Part shown: positions 9,212-19,940 of the stretch, piece after piece
How the letters are laid out: each line of letters begins with the position of its first letter
How positions within the stretch are numbered: the first letter of the stretch is position 1
Source: Gammaproteobacteria bacterium
GTDB taxonomy: Bacteria > Pseudomonadota > Gammaproteobacteria > Pseudomonadales > Oleiphilaceae
Length of the DNA stretch: 43,802 bases
Direction: 5' to 3'
Assembly: GCA_002747055.1 (NCBI GenBank)
Contig: PDSQ01000006.1
Coordinates: forward strand, 1-43,802
Notes under the pieces: generated by a model
What the model was told of the DNA's origin: nothing
Database searches by the model: none
What the model saw: only the letters and a program-made list of their open reading frames with translations
Made by a program: the position numbers and the translations under genes

Positions 9212-10537
9212 ATGGCTAAATCACCGTTACCGTCAGCAGGAAAGGGATTTGCCGAACTGAGAAGCAGACTTTGGTTTGTTTTTCTGGCAATCGTTGTATA
9301 CAGAATCGGCGCGCATATACCTGTTCCGGGAATCAATCCAGACAGATTGGCTGCGTTGTTTGAACAAAATCAGGGAACGATACTGAGTTTGTTTAACATG
9401 TTTTCTGGTGGCGCGCTGGAAAGAATGAGTATTTTTGCTCTGGGTATTATGCCTTACATTTCCGCGTCTATCATAATGCAATTAATGACGGTAGTGAGCC
9501 CCCAGCTTGAGCAACTAAAAAAAGAGGGCGAGGCAGGGCGCCGCAAGATCAGTCAAATGACTCGGTATGCGACAGTCGTTCTGGCCACTGTGCAGGCGAC
9601 CGGTATTTCCGTTGGTCTCGCTTCTCAAGGCGTTACCTTTGTTGATAATTACAGCTTCTATTTTGTTGCGGTGATTACTTTCGTTTGTGGTGCCGTTTTT
9701 TTAATGTGGCTGGGCGAACAGATTACGGAAAGAGGTATTGGTAATGGTATCTCATTATTGATATTTGCTGGTATTGTCGCCGGCCTGCCTTCTGCATTCG
9801 GCCAATCTCTGGAGCAGGCGAGGCAGGGTGAGATCAATATTCTCGCATTGCTGGCAATTGCGGTTTTCGCTGTTGTAATTGTTGCCTTCGTCGTTTTTAT
9901 GGAGCGTGGTCAAAGGCGTATCACAGTCAACTACGCCAAGCGTCAGCAGGGTCGAAAAGTGTATGCTCAGCAAAGTAGTCATTTGCCTCTGAAGGTGAAT
10001 ATGGCGGGCGTTATTCCTCCTATATTTGCGTCGAGTATCTTGCTGTTTCCGGCGTCGCTCGGTCAGTGGTTTGGTCAGAAAGAGGGGATGCAGTGGCTAG
10101 CTGATATTTCTCAGGCGCTGGCTCCCAGTCAGCCTTTGTATATTATACTTTTTGCCGCCGCGGTCATGTTCTTTTGCTTCTTTTACACGGCATTGATGTA
10201 TAACCCCAAAGAAGTGGCAGACAATCTTAAAAAGTCTGGTGCATTTGTTCCGGGTATACGACCGGGTGATCAGACAGCCAACTATATAGATGGTGTTTTG
10301 ACAAAGCTGACTATTTTTGGTGCTTTGTATATTACGGCAGTCTCGCTATTGCCTCAGTTTATGGTCGTAGCCTGGAATGTTCCTTTTTATTTTGGTGGAA
10401 CATCACTGCTTATCGTTGTTGTTGTGGTTATGGACTTTATGGCTCAAGTTCAGTCTCATTTGATGTCACATCAGTATGAATCTCTGATGAAAAAATCGAA
10501 TTTGAAAAACTATGGTCGAAGCGGAATCAGTCGATAG
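9212..10537 (+). CDS. secY: Protein translocase subunit SecY
   Basis: A 441-residue polytopic inner-membrane protein, the channel of the SecYEG translocon. It has the expected ten hydrophobic segments, with [13 protein letters not shown] and [20 protein letters not shown] after the first, the cytoplasmic [18 protein letters not shown] stretch, and the [12 protein letters not shown] loop. It starts on the base after the rplO stop (TAAATG) with an AGAGGGC site inside rplO, so expression is tied to the ribosomal genes. Length and motifs indicate a full, functional protein. Confidence 0.98.
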   Translation: MAKSPLPSAGKGFAELRSRLWFVFLAIVVYRIGAHIPVPGINPDRLAALFEQNQGTILSLFNMFSGGALERMSIFALGIMPYISASIIMQLMTVVSPQLEQLKKEGEAGRRKISQMTRYATVVLATVQATGISVGLASQGVTFVDNYSFYFVAVITFVCGAVFLMWLGEQITERGIGNGISLLIFAGIVAGLPSAFGQSLEQARQGEINILALLAIAVFAVVIVAFVVFMERGQRRITVNYAKRQQGRKVYAQQSSHLPLKVNMAGVIPPIFASSILLFPASLGQWFGQKEGMQWLADISQALAPSQPLYIILFAAAVMFFCFFYTALMYNPKEVADNLKKSGAFVPGIRPGDQTANYIDGVLTKLTIFGALYITAVSLLPQFMVVAWNVPFYFGGTSLLIVVVVVMDFMAQVQSHLMSHQYESLMKKSNLKNYGRSGISR

Positions 10538-10574
10538 CTTTTTATTTAGCACAAATTGGTGGAGATCAGTTACG

Positions 10575-10688
10575 ATGAAAGTGCGCGCGTCAGTCAAGAA
10601 GATTTGTAGAAACTGCAAAGTTATACGTCGCAATGGCTCTGTTAGGGTTATTTGCAAAGAACCTCGTCATAAACAACGCCAAGGCTAA
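10575..10688 (+). CDS. rpmJ: 50S ribosomal protein L36
   Basis: A 37-residue protein, [20 protein letters not shown] followed by [17 protein letters not shown]. Two CxxC-spaced cysteines, a third cysteine and the following histidine form the zinc ribbon, so this is the zinc-binding version. It lies 37 bases after secY with a GGTGGAG site, the usual gammaproteobacterial place at the end of the spc operon, and is followed by a long hairpin. Confidence 0.96.
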   Translation: MKVRASVKKICRNCKVIRRNGSVRVICKEPRHKQRQG

Positions 10689-10702
10689 TACTTGTCGTTA
10701 CT

Positions 10703-10766
10703 AAAAAGGGCGTCAAAATAGCGCTTGATTTATAACTAATCAGGCGCTATCATTTTGCGCCCTTTT
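10703..10766 (+). terminator. Long terminator-like hairpin between rpmJ and rpsM
   Basis: AAAAGGGCGTCAAAATAGCGC pairs with GCGCTATCATTTTGCGCCCTTTT with small bulges, around a loop near 10725-10742. The stem is long and ends in a TTTT run. It probably terminates or attenuates spc transcripts before the alpha operon. The short final T run suggests incomplete termination. Confidence 0.7.
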
Positions 10767-10782
10767 GTCAAAGGCGGATAAT
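10755..10782 (+). promoter_or_regulatory. Possible promoter for rpsM-rpsK-rpsD-rpoA-rplQ
   Basis: TTGCGC at 10755-10760 and GATAAT at 10777-10782 are 16 bases apart, just downstream of the rpmJ hairpin. Both boxes are imperfect and the -35 overlaps the hairpin, so this is only a candidate start for the alpha operon. Confidence 0.3.
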
Positions 10783-10815
10783 ATCAATAGCGGAGTTTAA
10801 CCGGAGTAACACATC

Positions 10816-11172
10816 ATGGCACGTATTGCTGGTGTCAATATACCCGATAATAAACATGCTGTGATTTCTTTGACCTATATTTATGGGATTGGAAAAACAA
10901 CAGCATATAAACTTTGCGAGGCAACGAATATTGAGCCAATGCGGCGGATTAAAGACTTGTCCGAAGAGCAGTTGGACTCATTACGTACAGAGGTTACCAA
11001 TCTTACCGTAGAAGGTGACTTGCGTCGTGAAGTTCAAATGAACATAAAACGGTTGAAAGACCTGGGTTGTTATAGGGGGCTGCGTCATAGGCACAGTCTG
11101 CCTGTGCGTGGACAAAGATCCAAGACTAACGCCAGAACCCGTAAAGGTCCACGTAAACCAATTAGAAAATAG
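10816..11172 (+). CDS. rpsM: 30S ribosomal protein S13
   Basis: A 118-residue S13, which sits in the 30S head, bridges to the large subunit and is the direct partner of S19. It begins [20 protein letters not shown] and ends with the basic [20 protein letters not shown] segment and PRKPIRK. First gene of the alpha operon; an AACCGGAGTAACACATC leader precedes the ATG. Confidence 0.98.
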   Translation: MARIAGVNIPDNKHAVISLTYIYGIGKTTAYKLCEATNIEPMRRIKDLSEEQLDSLRTEVTNLTVEGDLRREVQMNIKRLKDLGCYRGLRHRHSLPVRGQRSKTNARTRKGPRKPIRK

Positions 11173-11183
11173 GAATGTAACGA

Positions 11184-11573
11184 ATGGCTAAGCCAGGACA
11201 ACGTACCCGTAAAAAGGTGAAAAAGACGGTTGTTGACGGAGTGGCGCATATTCACGCTTCGTTCAATAACACGATAGTGACCATCACTGATCGTCAAGGC
11301 AATGCGCTTAGCTGGGCAACGGCTGGTGGATCAGGTTTTAGAGGGTCGCGGAAAAGTACGCCTTTTGCTGCGCAGGTAGCAGCTGAAAGAGCCGGTAATG
11401 CGGCTGCTGAATACGGCCTGAAAAATCTGGATGTACTTGTTAAGGGGCCGGGTCCCGGACGTGAATCGGCAGTGCGCGCGCTCAACGCGTGTGGCTACAA
11501 AATTACCAATATTACAGACGTAACGCCGATTCCGCATAATGGCTGTCGTCCACCCAAGAAACGTCGCGTATAA
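11184..11573 (+). CDS. rpsK: 30S ribosomal protein S11
   Basis: A 129-residue S11 on the 30S platform near the mRNA exit. Diagnostic segments are [20 protein letters not shown] and the C-terminal [20 protein letters not shown]. Starts 11 bases after rpsM behind TAGGAATG. The asparagine-glycine pair (HNG) that isomerises to isoaspartate in E. coli S11 is present. Confidence 0.98.
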   Translation: MAKPGQRTRKKVKKTVVDGVAHIHASFNNTIVTITDRQGNALSWATAGGSGFRGSRKSTPFAAQVAAERAGNAAAEYGLKNLDVLVKGPGPGRESAVRALNACGYKITNITDVTPIPHNGCRPPKKRRV

Positions 11574-11584
11574 GGAGGCAATAA

Positions 11585-12205
11585 ATGGCTAGGTATATTG
11601 GTCCAAAGTGTAAGTTGTCTCGGCGTGAAGGCACCGATCTTTTCTTGAAGAGTGGCGCACGAGCATTAGACTCAAAATGTAATCTCGAAACAGCTCCAGG
11701 TCAGCATGGCGCGAGAAGGGGAAGACTCTCTGACTATGGTCTTCAGCTTCGTGAAAAACAGAAAGTTCGCCGTATTTATGGCGTACTGGAAAGGCAATTC
11801 AGGAATTACTATAAGGAAGCCGCTCGTTTGAAAGGGGCAACGGGTGAAAACCTGCTGCAGCTTTTGGAGCGTCGACTCGATAACGTGGTTTATAGAATGG
11901 GGTTCGGTGCGACTCGCTCAGAAGCCCGTCAACTCGTATCTCACAAGGCAATTCTCGTCAATGATAAGGTGTTGAACATTGCATCTTACCAGGTAAAGCC
12001 CGGGGATGTTATCTCGATAAGAGAGAAAGCGAAAAATCAACTGCGGATCAAAAGCGCCTTAGAAATAGCGGCGAACAGAGCGCCAATCGACTGGGTCGAT
12101 GTCGATAGTGCAAAGTTGTCCGGGATATTTAAAGCTGCTCCTGAAAGAAGTGAATTGTCAGCGGAAATTAACGAGAACCTGATAGTTGAACTTTATTCCA
12201 AGTAA
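11585..12205 (+). CDS. rpsD: 30S ribosomal protein S4
   Basis: A 206-residue S4, a primary 16S rRNA binder and, in E. coli, the translational repressor of the alpha operon. The N-terminal part [20 protein letters not shown] and [20 protein letters not shown] is followed by the S4 RNA-binding domain, [20 protein letters not shown], then [11 protein letters not shown]. Only scattered cysteines occur, with no N-terminal zinc knuckle. A strong AAGGAGG site precedes the ATG. Known S4 repression uses a pseudoknot near the S13 start; it was not evaluated here. Confidence 0.98.
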   Translation: MARYIGPKCKLSRREGTDLFLKSGARALDSKCNLETAPGQHGARRGRLSDYGLQLREKQKVRRIYGVLERQFRNYYKEAARLKGATGENLLQLLERRLDNVVYRMGFGATRSEARQLVSHKAILVNDKVLNIASYQVKPGDVISIREKAKNQLRIKSALEIAANRAPIDWVDVDSAKLSGIFKAAPERSELSAEINENLIVELYSK

Positions 12206-12240
12206 TCCAAGCACCCAAATATTATATCGTAGGGGAAACA

Positions 12241-13245
12241 ATGCAGCGTTCAGTTAATGAATTTCTAAATCCTCGTAATATCGAAGTACAGGAAATAAGT
12301 ACAACTCATGCAAAGGTCACTTTGGAGCCGTTGGAGCGGGGGTTTGGTCATACTCTAGGAAGTGCGCTTCGCCGTATTCTTCTTTCTTCAATGCCGGGTT
12401 GCGCGGTAGTTGAAGTCGAGATAGATGGTGTTTTACATGAGTACAGTGCGATCGAAGGTGTTCAGGAAGATGTCATTGAAATATTGCTGAACCTAAAAGG
12501 TTTGTCTATCAGAATGCACAATAGAGACGAAGTGGTATTGACTTTGTCTCGTACCGGCCCTGGAGCGGTAACTGCTGGCGATATTCAGGTTGATCACGAT
12601 GTAGAGATCCTTAATCCAGAGCAAGTTATCTGTAACCTTAGTGGTTCAGCTAGTATTGATATGAGATTAAAAATTGCCAGAGGGCGTGGTTATGAGCCTT
12701 CTGATCAGCGGTTTTCTGCAGATGATGAAACCCGAGCAATTGGGCGATTGCAACTTGACGCATCATTCAGTCCGGTTCGACGGGTGTCGTACTCGGTAGA
12801 AAATGCGCGGGTTGAGCAGCGTACCGATTTGGACAAGCTGGTTATCGATCTTGAAACCAATGGAGCGATCGATCCGGAGGAGTCAATTCGACGGGCGGCG
12901 ACGATTCTTCAGCAGCAGCTTGCCGTGTTTGTCGATTTTGACAATGAAAAGGAACCGGAGCTGGTCGAGGAAGAGGAAGAGGTTGATCCAATACTGTTGA
13001 GACCGGTTGATGACCTCGAACTTACGGTTCGTTCGGCAAACTGTTTGAAAGCAGAAAATATCTATTACATTGGTGACCTGATTCAGCGTACTGAAGTTGA
13101 ACTGCTTAAAACTCCCAATCTGGGTAAGAAGTCGCTAACAGAAATAAAAGATGTTTTGGCAACAAGAGGCTTGTCGCTAGGTATGAGGCTTGAGAGCTGG
13201 CCGCCGGCCAGTTTGAAAGGTGATGATCGAGTGCTGGGCGGTTAG
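12241..13245 (+). CDS. rpoA: DNA-directed RNA polymerase subunit alpha
   Basis: A 334-residue alpha subunit. The N-terminal assembly domain (about 1-235) has [20 protein letters not shown] and the [17 protein letters not shown] stretch. An acidic linker ([20 protein letters not shown]) leads to the C-terminal domain that contacts UP elements and activators, including [20 protein letters not shown] with the DNA-contacting arginine, and [16 protein letters not shown]. It is a few residues longer than the E. coli protein. Located between rpsD and rplQ as in the standard alpha operon. Confidence 0.98.
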   Translation: MQRSVNEFLNPRNIEVQEISTTHAKVTLEPLERGFGHTLGSALRRILLSSMPGCAVVEVEIDGVLHEYSAIEGVQEDVIEILLNLKGLSIRMHNRDEVVLTLSRTGPGAVTAGDIQVDHDVEILNPEQVICNLSGSASIDMRLKIARGRGYEPSDQRFSADDETRAIGRLQLDASFSPVRRVSYSVENARVEQRTDLDKLVIDLETNGAIDPEESIRRAATILQQQLAVFVDFDNEKEPELVEEEEEVDPILLRPVDDLELTVRSANCLKAENIYYIGDLIQRTEVELLKTPNLGKKSLTEIKDVLATRGLSLGMRLESWPPASLKGDDRVLGG

Positions 13246-13277
13246 TGCCAGGTTGTAGAAGATAAAGGATCAAAAAA

Positions 13278-13661
13278 ATGCGTCATCGTAAAAGTGGTCG
13301 TAAATTAAATAGAAATAGCGCTCATCGCCAGGCGATGTTTAAAAATATGACATCGTCTTTGGTTGAGCATGAGCTGATAAAGACAACATTGCCAAAAGCC
13401 AAAGAACTTCGGCGCGTAGCAGAGCCTTTGATTACTCTAGCAAAGCGAGATAGTGTCGCTAATCGTCGATTGGCCTTTGCACGTTTGAGAAACAGAAGTA
13501 GTGTAACCAAACTCTTTAATGAGCTTGGGCCTCGATACGAAAATCGCCCTGGCGGTTACATCCGGATATTGAAATGTGGTGTTCGTGCCGGTGACAACGC
13601 ACCTATGGCCTATGTAGAGTTGGTTGATCGGCCTATTGAAGCAGCCGTGGAAGAAGACTAG
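13278..13661 (+). CDS. rplQ: 50S ribosomal protein L17
   Basis: A 127-residue L17, near the tunnel exit. It begins [20 protein letters not shown] and ends [20 protein letters not shown], then [12 protein letters not shown]. Last gene of the alpha operon; ribosome binding site AAAGGATC. A terminator begins 45 bases after its stop. Confidence 0.98.
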   Translation: MRHRKSGRKLNRNSAHRQAMFKNMTSSLVEHELIKTTLPKAKELRRVAEPLITLAKRDSVANRRLAFARLRNRSSVTKLFNELGPRYENRPGGYIRILKCGVRAGDNAPMAYVELVDRPIEAAVEED

Positions 13662-13705
13662 GCAATACACGTTCTTGCTGAGTTTGGCTAGTTTAGGTCT
13701 TGTAG

Positions 13706-13733
13706 AAAGCCCGTGATCGATGCGGGCTTTTTT
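13706..13733 (+). terminator. Rho-independent terminator of the alpha operon
   Basis: AAAGCCCG at 13706-13713 pairs perfectly with CGGGCTTT at 13723-13730 around a 9-base loop, followed by more T. It separates the plus-strand ribosomal block from convergent uvrA. The symmetric A/T flanks could allow use from both sides. Confidence 0.9.
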
Positions 13734-13770
13734 GGTTTTTATCTGAAAATCTCACTGTTAAGAGTTAGGC

Positions 13771-16611
13771 TCAGGTTCCTGCTTGCCTATGGTTAAGCAG
13801 TTTGGCCAGATAGTTTCCGGTGTACGATTGTTCAATGTTTGCAATGTCTTCCGGTGTCCCTTCCGCTATCACGTTTCCGCCCTTGGTTCCGCCCTCAGGG
13901 CCCAGATCGATTATCCAGTCTGCCGTTTTTATCACATCGAGGTTATGCTCGATCACTATGATGGTATTGCCCTGTGATTTCAATGCCAACAAAACGTTGA
14001 GTAGTTGTTGAATGTCGAAAAAGTGAAGCCCTGTGGTTGGTTCATCCAATATGTAGATAGTTTTGCCGGTAGACCTTTTGGAAAGCTCCTTGGCCAATTT
14101 GACTCGTTGCGCCTCACCCCCGGATAAGGTAACTGCATTTTGACCCAGTCTTAGGTAGCTAAGTCCTACATCCATTAGTGTTTTTAGTTTTCTGGCAATA
14201 AAAGGTACGGCTGAAAAAAAATCGTAAGCTTCTTCCACCGTCATATCCAACACTTGGTTAATGTTTTTCCCCTTGTATAAAATATCGAGCGTTTCCCTGT
14301 TATAGCGTTTGCCTTTGCATTCATCGCAAGGCACATACATATCTGGCAAGAAGTGCATTTCTACCTTTATGACACCATCACCCTGGCAGGCTTCACATCG
14401 GCCGCCTTTTACATTGAAGCTGAAACGGCCTGCTTTATAGCCCCTGGATCTTGCTTCCTGGGTTCCTGAAAAAAGATCTCTGATCGGGGTGAAAAGCCCG
14501 GTGTAAGTGGCCGGGTTCGATCTGGGTGTGCGGCCAATCGGGCTTTGGTCTATGTCGATGACTTTATCAAAATGGTTTAATCCATCAATGCTCCGGTAAG
14601 GCGAATGCGATGGAGATTTCGCGCCATTTAGCCGTTGCGCGAGAATTGGATAGAGTGTTGAGTTGATCAGTGTCGATTTTCCGGAACCTGACACGCCGGT
14701 AATGCACGTAAACAGTCCGGCTGGAATGCTCAGAGTGACATTGTTGAGGTTGTTGCCGCTGGCGCCGGTCAGTGTCAGTTGCCTGTCGCTATCCGGTTGG
14801 GTGCGCTGTTCAGGGATTGCGATTTTTTTGCGCCCCGACAGGTAGGCGCCAGTGATCGAGTCGCGGTGATTTTCGATTTCGTCCGGCGTGCCTTGGGCGA
14901 CGATGTGTCCCCCATGAACGCCAGCTCCCGGTCCAATGTCAATAACGCAATCCGCCGCGCGAATGGCATCTTCATCATGCTCTACCACGATAAGTGTATT
15001 GCCCAGGTTTCTTAGATGGGCCAGGGTTTCGAGCAGTCGGTCATTGTCGCGTTGGTGCAGACCGATCGATGGTTCATCCAAAATGTACATCACACCGACA
15101 AGCCCGGCGCCGATCTGGCTCGCTAAGCGTATCCGTTGTGCCTCTCCGCCTGATAACGTATCGGCGCCGCGATCGAGAGTCAGGTACTCCAGCCCGACAT
15201 TGACCAAAAACTGCAGTCGTAACCTGATCTCTTTGACAATTTTGTCCGCTATCTCGCGCTTTCTGCCAGTCAGGTGTAGGCCATCAAAATACGCTAACGA
15301 AGCCTCTATCGATAAACATGCAATACTTGGCAGGTTTGATTTTCCGATAAATACGTTTCTTGCCGCTTGATTCAAGCGTGAACCCTGGCATGCCTGACAA
15401 CGCCTGCTGGTGAGCAGTTTGGACAGGTCTTCTCTCACTGCCTGAGACTCTGTCTCTCGGTAGCGTCGTTCTAGATTCGGCACGACGCCTTCGAAACGAT
15501 GTGCTCGATGTATGATATCGCCTCTCGTATTGACGTAGCTAAAATCTATCGCCTGCTTGCCGCTGCCAAACAAGATGATGTTTCTGAAGTCTTTCGGGAG
15601 CTGGTTGAAAGGTTGGCTGATATCCACGTTATAATGCTGACCGACACTTTCCAGCATTTGATAGTAGTAGACTGTCCGTCGATCCCAGCCTTTTATCGCT
15701 CCTTCGGCCAGGTTCAAGGATTCATCCTGAACAATTTTGTCGGGATCGAAAAATTGCTTGATGCCCAGTCCGTCGCAATCCGGGCACGCTCCGGATGGAT
15801 TGTTGAAGGAAAACAGTCTGGGTTCCAGTTCGCTGATTGCGTAGCCGCACTGCGGGCAAGAAAAGCGAGAGGAAAAAATGCTTTCATTGCCAGACCCTTC
15901 GAGTGGGGCGATGATCGCGAGTCCATCCGATAAGTCGAGGCAGGTTTCAAATGATTCGGAAAGCCTCAGTTCAATGTCTTCTTTTACCTTGAATCTATCG
16001 ACTACAACTTCGATGCTGTGTTTTTTATTTTTATCCAGAGAAGGGATATCGTCCAGATCGGTGACGATGCCGTCCAGTCTGACCCGGATAAATCCTTGTC
16101 TTTTAAGATTGTCGAATACATGCTGGTGCTCACCTTTTCTGCCGCGCACTATAGGTGCCAGAAGCAGAAGTTTGCTGCCGGGTTCCATTGCGAGTACGTG
16201 ATCCACCATTTGGCTGATGGTTTGTGCTTGCAGCGGCAGTTCATGTGTGGGGCAGCGAGGGTCACCAACACGTGCGAAAAGTAATCTGAGGTAATCGTAA
16301 ATTTCGGTGATAGTTCCAACGGTGGATCGTGGGTTGTGAGAGGTCGATTTCTGCTCTATCGAGATGGCGGGCGACAAGCCTTCAATGTGATCGACATCGG
16401 GTTTTTCCATCATGGACAAAAACTGTCTCGCGTAGGTCGAAAGTGATTCGACGTATCTGCGTTGGCCTTCAGCATATAGCGTATCAAAGGCCAGAGACGA
16501 TTTGCCGGAGCCGCTGAGTCCGGTAATGACGATCATTTTGTCTCTGGGAATTTCGATATCAATATTTTTCAGGTTGTGCGTTCGCGCACCCTGAACCAGG
16601 ATGTTTTCCAT
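13771..16611 (-). CDS. uvrA: Excinuclease ABC subunit A
   Basis: A 946-residue UvrA, the damage-recognition ATPase that loads UvrB in nucleotide excision repair. Both ABC modules are complete: Walker [10 protein letters not shown] (residues 31-39) and [10 protein letters not shown] in the second half; signatures LSGGEAQRI and [15 protein letters not shown]; Walker [12 protein letters not shown] and [11 protein letters not shown]. Zinc-coordinating pairs are visible in CPQCG...CPDCDG and CEACQGDG...CDECKG. Length matches the family (~940). It converges on rplQ. E. coli uvrA is LexA-controlled; no CTGT-N8-ACAG box was found by eye upstream, so SOS control is not supported from the sequence. Confidence 0.98.
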   Translation of the reverse strand: MENILVQGARTHNLKNIDIEIPRDKMIVITGLSGSGKSSLAFDTLYAEGQRRYVESLSTYARQFLSMMEKPDVDHIEGLSPAISIEQKSTSHNPRSTVGTITEIYDYLRLLFARVGDPRCPTHELPLQAQTISQMVDHVLAMEPGSKLLLLAPIVRGRKGEHQHVFDNLKRQGFIRVRLDGIVTDLDDIPSLDKNKKHSIEVVVDRFKVKEDIELRLSESFETCLDLSDGLAIIAPLEGSGNESIFSSRFSCPQCGYAISELEPRLFSFNNPSGACPDCDGLGIKQFFDPDKIVQDESLNLAEGAIKGWDRRTVYYYQMLESVGQHYNVDISQPFNQLPKDFRNIILFGSGKQAIDFSYVNTRGDIIHRAHRFEGVVPNLERRYRETESQAVREDLSKLLTSRRCQACQGSRLNQAARNVFIGKSNLPSIACLSIEASLAYFDGLHLTGRKREIADKIVKEIRLRLQFLVNVGLEYLTLDRGADTLSGGEAQRIRLASQIGAGLVGVMYILDEPSIGLHQRDNDRLLETLAHLRNLGNTLIVVEHDEDAIRAADCVIDIGPGAGVHGGHIVAQGTPDEIENHRDSITGAYLSGRKKIAIPEQRTQPDSDRQLTLTGASGNNLNNVTLSIPAGLFTCITGVSGSGKSTLINSTLYPILAQRLNGAKSPSHSPYRSIDGLNHFDKVIDIDQSPIGRTPRSNPATYTGLFTPIRDLFSGTQEARSRGYKAGRFSFNVKGGRCEACQGDGVIKVEMHFLPDMYVPCDECKGKRYNRETLDILYKGKNINQVLDMTVEEAYDFFSAVPFIARKLKTLMDVGLSYLRLGQNAVTLSGGEAQRVKLAKELSKRSTGKTIYILDEPTTGLHFFDIQQLLNVLLALKSQGNTIIVIEHNLDVIKTADWIIDLGPEGGTKGGNVIAEGTPEDIANIEQSYTGNYLAKLLNHRQAGT

Positions 16612-17101
16612 GAGATTACCCTAAGAGTACACTACTATAGTGCTGACATTATGTGGTTGGATCGACTATCTGGCTGCGCTATCTTAAAAAAAATAACACC
16701 GCATTTTCACTGTCGTACAATTATTTACTCATGTTTCGGCGTTCGGAAATGACACAAAAAGCTCTTTATATGATTGAAATAAAAGAAAAAACAGCGTCAA
16801 TCGGATATTGTTTCATCGCACTTAAAAAAAACACCAAAAAAAGGTTGCCAAAGTGAATAATGACATAGAAATACCTGTAAGCCCAGGGAGCGTAGGCGAA
16901 TTAGTCACAAATGGACATATCAAACCCGATAACTTGATTGCCGATCTCTGGAAAGCATTTCCGGTTAAAAATAAATCGTTACAACCCCCTTGTCGGTCTC
17001 TTTTTGGTAATATGTCCGTTTTCTGGTTCTTGGTAAAAAACCAAGTGTTGAAGGCTACCATAAAACCCCGTCTTGGGGCATGGATATTTAGGTTGAATTG
17101 A
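16612..17101. other. Divergent intergenic region uvrA / MFS transporter
   Basis: About 490 bases between the divergent uvrA and MFS starts, much A/T-rich. It contains a CTTGGT...ACCAAG hairpin around 17028-17045 and CCCC-GTCTT-GGGG near 17066-17078. A GTG-initiated 82-codon frame (16853-17101) has a weak AAGG site and ends on the base before the MFS ATG, but its product resembles no family I know and its C-terminal half looks like translated noncoding DNA. Promoters for both flanking genes should lie here; I could not assign -35/-10 boxes confidently, and I saw no LexA box. Confidence 0.5.
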
Positions 17102-18481
17102 ATGAAGTTTGGTGAAAGACGGACAGTAGTTTCGTTAGCGGTACTCTATGCAATGCGAATGTTGGGCTTGTTTATGATGCTGCCGGTGTTCAGTGTTCTC
17201 GGGCAATCTTTGACCGGCGCGACTGGCTACCTTATTGGGTTGGCCATTGGTGCTTATGGGCTGAGCCAGGCGGTGTTGCAAGTTCCTTTCGGGCTTTTAT
17301 CGGATCGCTATGGTCGTAAAAAACTAATCGTCGTTGGTTTGCTGATTTTTGCAGCGGGCAGTATCGTAGCGGCGGTATCGGAGTCGATATATGGTGTGAT
17401 AGCGGGTCGCTTGCTGCAAGGCGCGGGAGCAATCGCAAGCGTTCTGATGGCTTTGTTAAGTGATCTTACCAAAGAAGAAAATCGCACCAAGGCCATGGCG
17501 GTGATTGGCATGTCTATTGGTATCGCCTTTTCAGCTGCGTTGGTACTTGGGCCAATAGTTGCCGGCTGGTTTGGTTTGTCGGGGATTTTCTGGTTGACCG
17601 CCTGTATGGCAGGAATGGGTATTATCATTATCACTTTTTTGGTGCCAACGCCGGTTATGGGTGTTCGCCATAGAGATGCCCAGCCCGCCATGGATATGGT
17701 AAGCCTGGCCTTGAATAATTCAGAGCTGCGCAGGCTGGATTTTGGTATCTTCGCACTGCACCTGTGTTTGACAGCCGTTTTCGTCGTGCTTCCTTTGGGT
17801 CTGATCGAGAATTTCCAGCTTGGTCAAACCGAGCATTGGCCAGTATACCTTTCCGTTACGGCATGTTCGTTTTTTGCAATGATTCCCTTCATTATTGTCG
17901 GTGAGAAGAAACGGAAAATGAAACCCGTTTTACTAGCCGCGATTGCGCTACTGTCACTATCACTGCTGTGGCTGGTCTTTATTGATGATTCACTTACTGA
18001 AATGTGGTTTGGCTTGTTTGCCTTTTTTATGGCGTTTAATCTGCTGGAAGCGTCTTTGCCATCTTTAGTCAGCAAAATTTCACCGGCCGGAGTCAAGGGA
18101 ACCGCGATGGGGGTTTATTCGATGAGCCAGTTTTTAGGTGCCTTTTTTGGCGGTGTCTGTGGCGGTCTGGTTTTTCAACGATGGGGGATAGAGGTTGTTT
18201 ATCTCTTCTGTTCGGTGGTGACGGGGGGGTGGTTTTTGTACGCTTTGTCAATGAAATCGCCGGGCTATACGACAAGTTTGATGGTTAAACTCAATGGCGA
18301 CCTGAATCCGGATGATGCTCAACGCATATCGATGGAGTTGGCTGGCATTTATGGGGTTGAGGATGTGGTTGTCGTGGTTGAAGAACGCTCTGCTTACCTA
18401 AAGGTGGATCAGGCCAAGGTTGACATAGACTCGATCAGGCATTACTCGCCTTTCGCATCGGGTAAGTGTGCTGTGGAATGA
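17102..18481 (+). CDS. YajR-like MFS transporter with C-terminal YAM-type domain
   Basis: A 459-residue inner-membrane transporter of the major facilitator superfamily with about twelve hydrophobic segments. The loop 2-3 signature is GLLSDRYGRKKLIVVG, and RLLQGAGAIASVLMALLSDL matches the fourth/fifth helices. Past the last helix a ~65-residue soluble tail contains ISMELAGIYGVEDVVVVVEE, consistent with the ferredoxin-like YAM domain that defines YajR proteins. The substrate is unknown; the family is often annotated as drug efflux. It lies between uvrA and ssb, an order common in Pseudomonas-like genomes. The ATG immediately follows a TGA; a ribosome binding site is not obvious. Confidence 0.85.
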   Translation: MKFGERRTVVSLAVLYAMRMLGLFMMLPVFSVLGQSLTGATGYLIGLAIGAYGLSQAVLQVPFGLLSDRYGRKKLIVVGLLIFAAGSIVAAVSESIYGVIAGRLLQGAGAIASVLMALLSDLTKEENRTKAMAVIGMSIGIAFSAALVLGPIVAGWFGLSGIFWLTACMAGMGIIIITFLVPTPVMGVRHRDAQPAMDMVSLALNNSELRRLDFGIFALHLCLTAVFVVLPLGLIENFQLGQTEHWPVYLSVTACSFFAMIPFIIVGEKKRKMKPVLLAAIALLSLSLLWLVFIDDSLTEMWFGLFAFFMAFNLLEASLPSLVSKISPAGVKGTAMGVYSMSQFLGAFFGGVCGGLVFQRWGIEVVYLFCSVVTGGWFLYALSMKSPGYTTSLMVKLNGDLNPDDAQRISMELAGIYGVEDVVVVVEERSAYLKVDQAKVDIDSIRHYSPFASGKCAVE

Positions 18482-18610
18482 CTTTGGCGTCACAACTACT
18501 TTTGTAGGGAGTTTCCCCAGGTGTCAGTACCACGAAAATTTGTTACGATCGGCCCAATCAAGACATCGACAGGGATGTTTCAATAATCGTTTAATTAGCC
18601 GGAGAGAAAA

Positions 18611-19165
18611 ATGGCGCGTGGAGTCAATAAAGTCATACTAATTGGTAATCTTGGATCTGATCCGGAGACACGATACACCGCCCAAGGGTCTGCGGTGACC
18701 CACCTCAGTATTGCCACTGATGACAGTTACAAAGACAAAAATACCGGGCAAATGGTGCCCAGAACAGAATGGCATCGGGTCGTATTGTTTAATCGCCTGG
18801 CAGAAATTGCCAAAGAATATTTGAGAAAAGGCTCGAAGGTCTATCTGGAAGGTCGCCTTAGAACGAACAAGTGGCAAGATAACAGTGGTCAGGATAGGTA
18901 CACGACCGAGATCATCGGCAACGACATGCAGATGTTGGACAGTCGCGCCGGTGCATGGGGGGATAACAATATGGATCGTGGTGCACCGGCTTACAACGAT
19001 AGCCAGCAAGCTGGCTATCAAACGGGTGGCCAGCAGTTGAACCAAGGACAGCCCGCACCGGCACCCGCCAATGCACAGCGCAGTGGCAGCTATGGGTCGA
19101 GTGCCGGTCAGCCGGCGCCTATGCCAGAACCCTTGGACGATATGGATGATGATATTCCGTTCTGA
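18611..19165 (+). CDS. ssb: Single-stranded DNA-binding protein
   Basis: A 184-residue SSB. The N-terminal OB fold (about 1-112) begins [20 protein letters not shown] and has [20 protein letters not shown] and [18 protein letters not shown] Gly/Gln/Pro/Ala-rich disordered linker (about 113-170) follows, ending in the acidic tip DDMDDDIPF that recruits repair and replication proteins. All SSB parts are present, so it should protect ssDNA and bind partners normally. A CCGGAGAG site precedes ATG 18611. Its closeness to uvrA on the other strand is the classic uvrA-ssb neighbourhood, here with the MFS gene between them. Confidence 0.97.
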   Translation: MARGVNKVILIGNLGSDPETRYTAQGSAVTHLSIATDDSYKDKNTGQMVPRTEWHRVVLFNRLAEIAKEYLRKGSKVYLEGRLRTNKWQDNSGQDRYTTEIIGNDMQMLDSRAGAWGDNNMDRGAPAYNDSQQAGYQTGGQQLNQGQPAPAPANAQRSGSYGSSAGQPAPMPEPLDDMDDDIPF

Positions 19166-19197
19166 ATGAATATATCGGTCAAAGGGTTGACTTTAGT

Positions 19198-19821
19198 ATG
19201 AAATACGAATGGCGAAAAGAAGAAAAAAATATTTACTTACCACCTAAAAAGCCTGTGCTTGTGGATGTTCCGCAATTTAACTATTGTACGATTAGCGGAA
19301 GTGGAAATCCCGACAGCCCGTTTTTTGCCGAATGTGTCGACGCCTTGTATGCGGTTTCGTATGCAATACGAATGTCTCACAAGAAAGGACTGCAACCCGA
19401 AAATTTCTACGAATACACAGTGTATCCGTTGGAAGGGGTTTGGGATCTATCAGAAAAGGCAAAGCGATCTTTTGACGGGGCTGTAAACAAAGATGAGCTC
19501 GTTTTTACGTTGATGATTCGTCAGCCAAATTTTGTGTCAAGTGAATTTGCAGAAATGGCCAAGGCCTGGGCAATGAAGAAAAAGCCCCATCTCCCTATTC
19601 AAGCAATAGCATTTCGCCAAATATCGGAAGGCAAGTGTATACAAATGATGCATCTGGGCAGTTATGACAACGAACCGGAATCATTTGCACTTATGGATGA
19701 TTTTGCCAGGAACAATCAGCTAAAACGAAAATCAATGAAACACAAGGAAATATATATTTCAGATCCAAGAAAAGTAGTACCGGAAAAACTGAAAACGGTT
19801 TTACGTTTTAAAGTGGAATAA
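19198..19821 (+). CDS. GyrI-like small-molecule-binding domain protein
   Basis: A 207-residue protein resembling stand-alone GyrI-like (SOUL/SBM-type) domain proteins of the COG4832 kind: MKYEWRKEEKNIYLPPKKPV near the start, then VPQFNYCTISGSGNPDSPFF, FTLMIRQPNF, and the C-terminal YDNEPESFALMDDFA with KHKEIYISDPRKVVPEKLKT. No helix-turn-helix precedes the domain, so it is not a full AraC/MerR-type regulator. Members bind hydrophobic or drug-like ligands, but no specific ligand is known here. It starts 32 bases after ssb with no terminator seen between them. Confidence 0.8.
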   Translation: MKYEWRKEEKNIYLPPKKPVLVDVPQFNYCTISGSGNPDSPFFAECVDALYAVSYAIRMSHKKGLQPENFYEYTVYPLEGVWDLSEKAKRSFDGAVNKDELVFTLMIRQPNFVSSEFAEMAKAWAMKKKPHLPIQAIAFRQISEGKCIQMMHLGSYDNEPESFALMDDFARNNQLKRKSMKHKEIYISDPRKVVPEKLKTVLRFKVE

Positions 19822-19940
19822 CAATACCTCGAAATAAATCGTTTCACGGGGTCTGTTGTGCACGCCGGTAAACCCTGCGTCATGCAGGAACCCTCCAAAA
19901 ATAGGCAATAGATATTGAATAAAAGACAAAAGAGGTCAAA

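Noticed and set aside
13783..16517. Plus-strand open frames inside uvrA
   Set aside because: They are antisense to a complete UvrA with all motifs and encode no recognisable proteins.
16612..16760. LexA/SOS box upstream of uvrA
   Set aside because: ACTGTCGTACAAT resembles half a box, but no CTGT-N8-ACAG arrangement was found.
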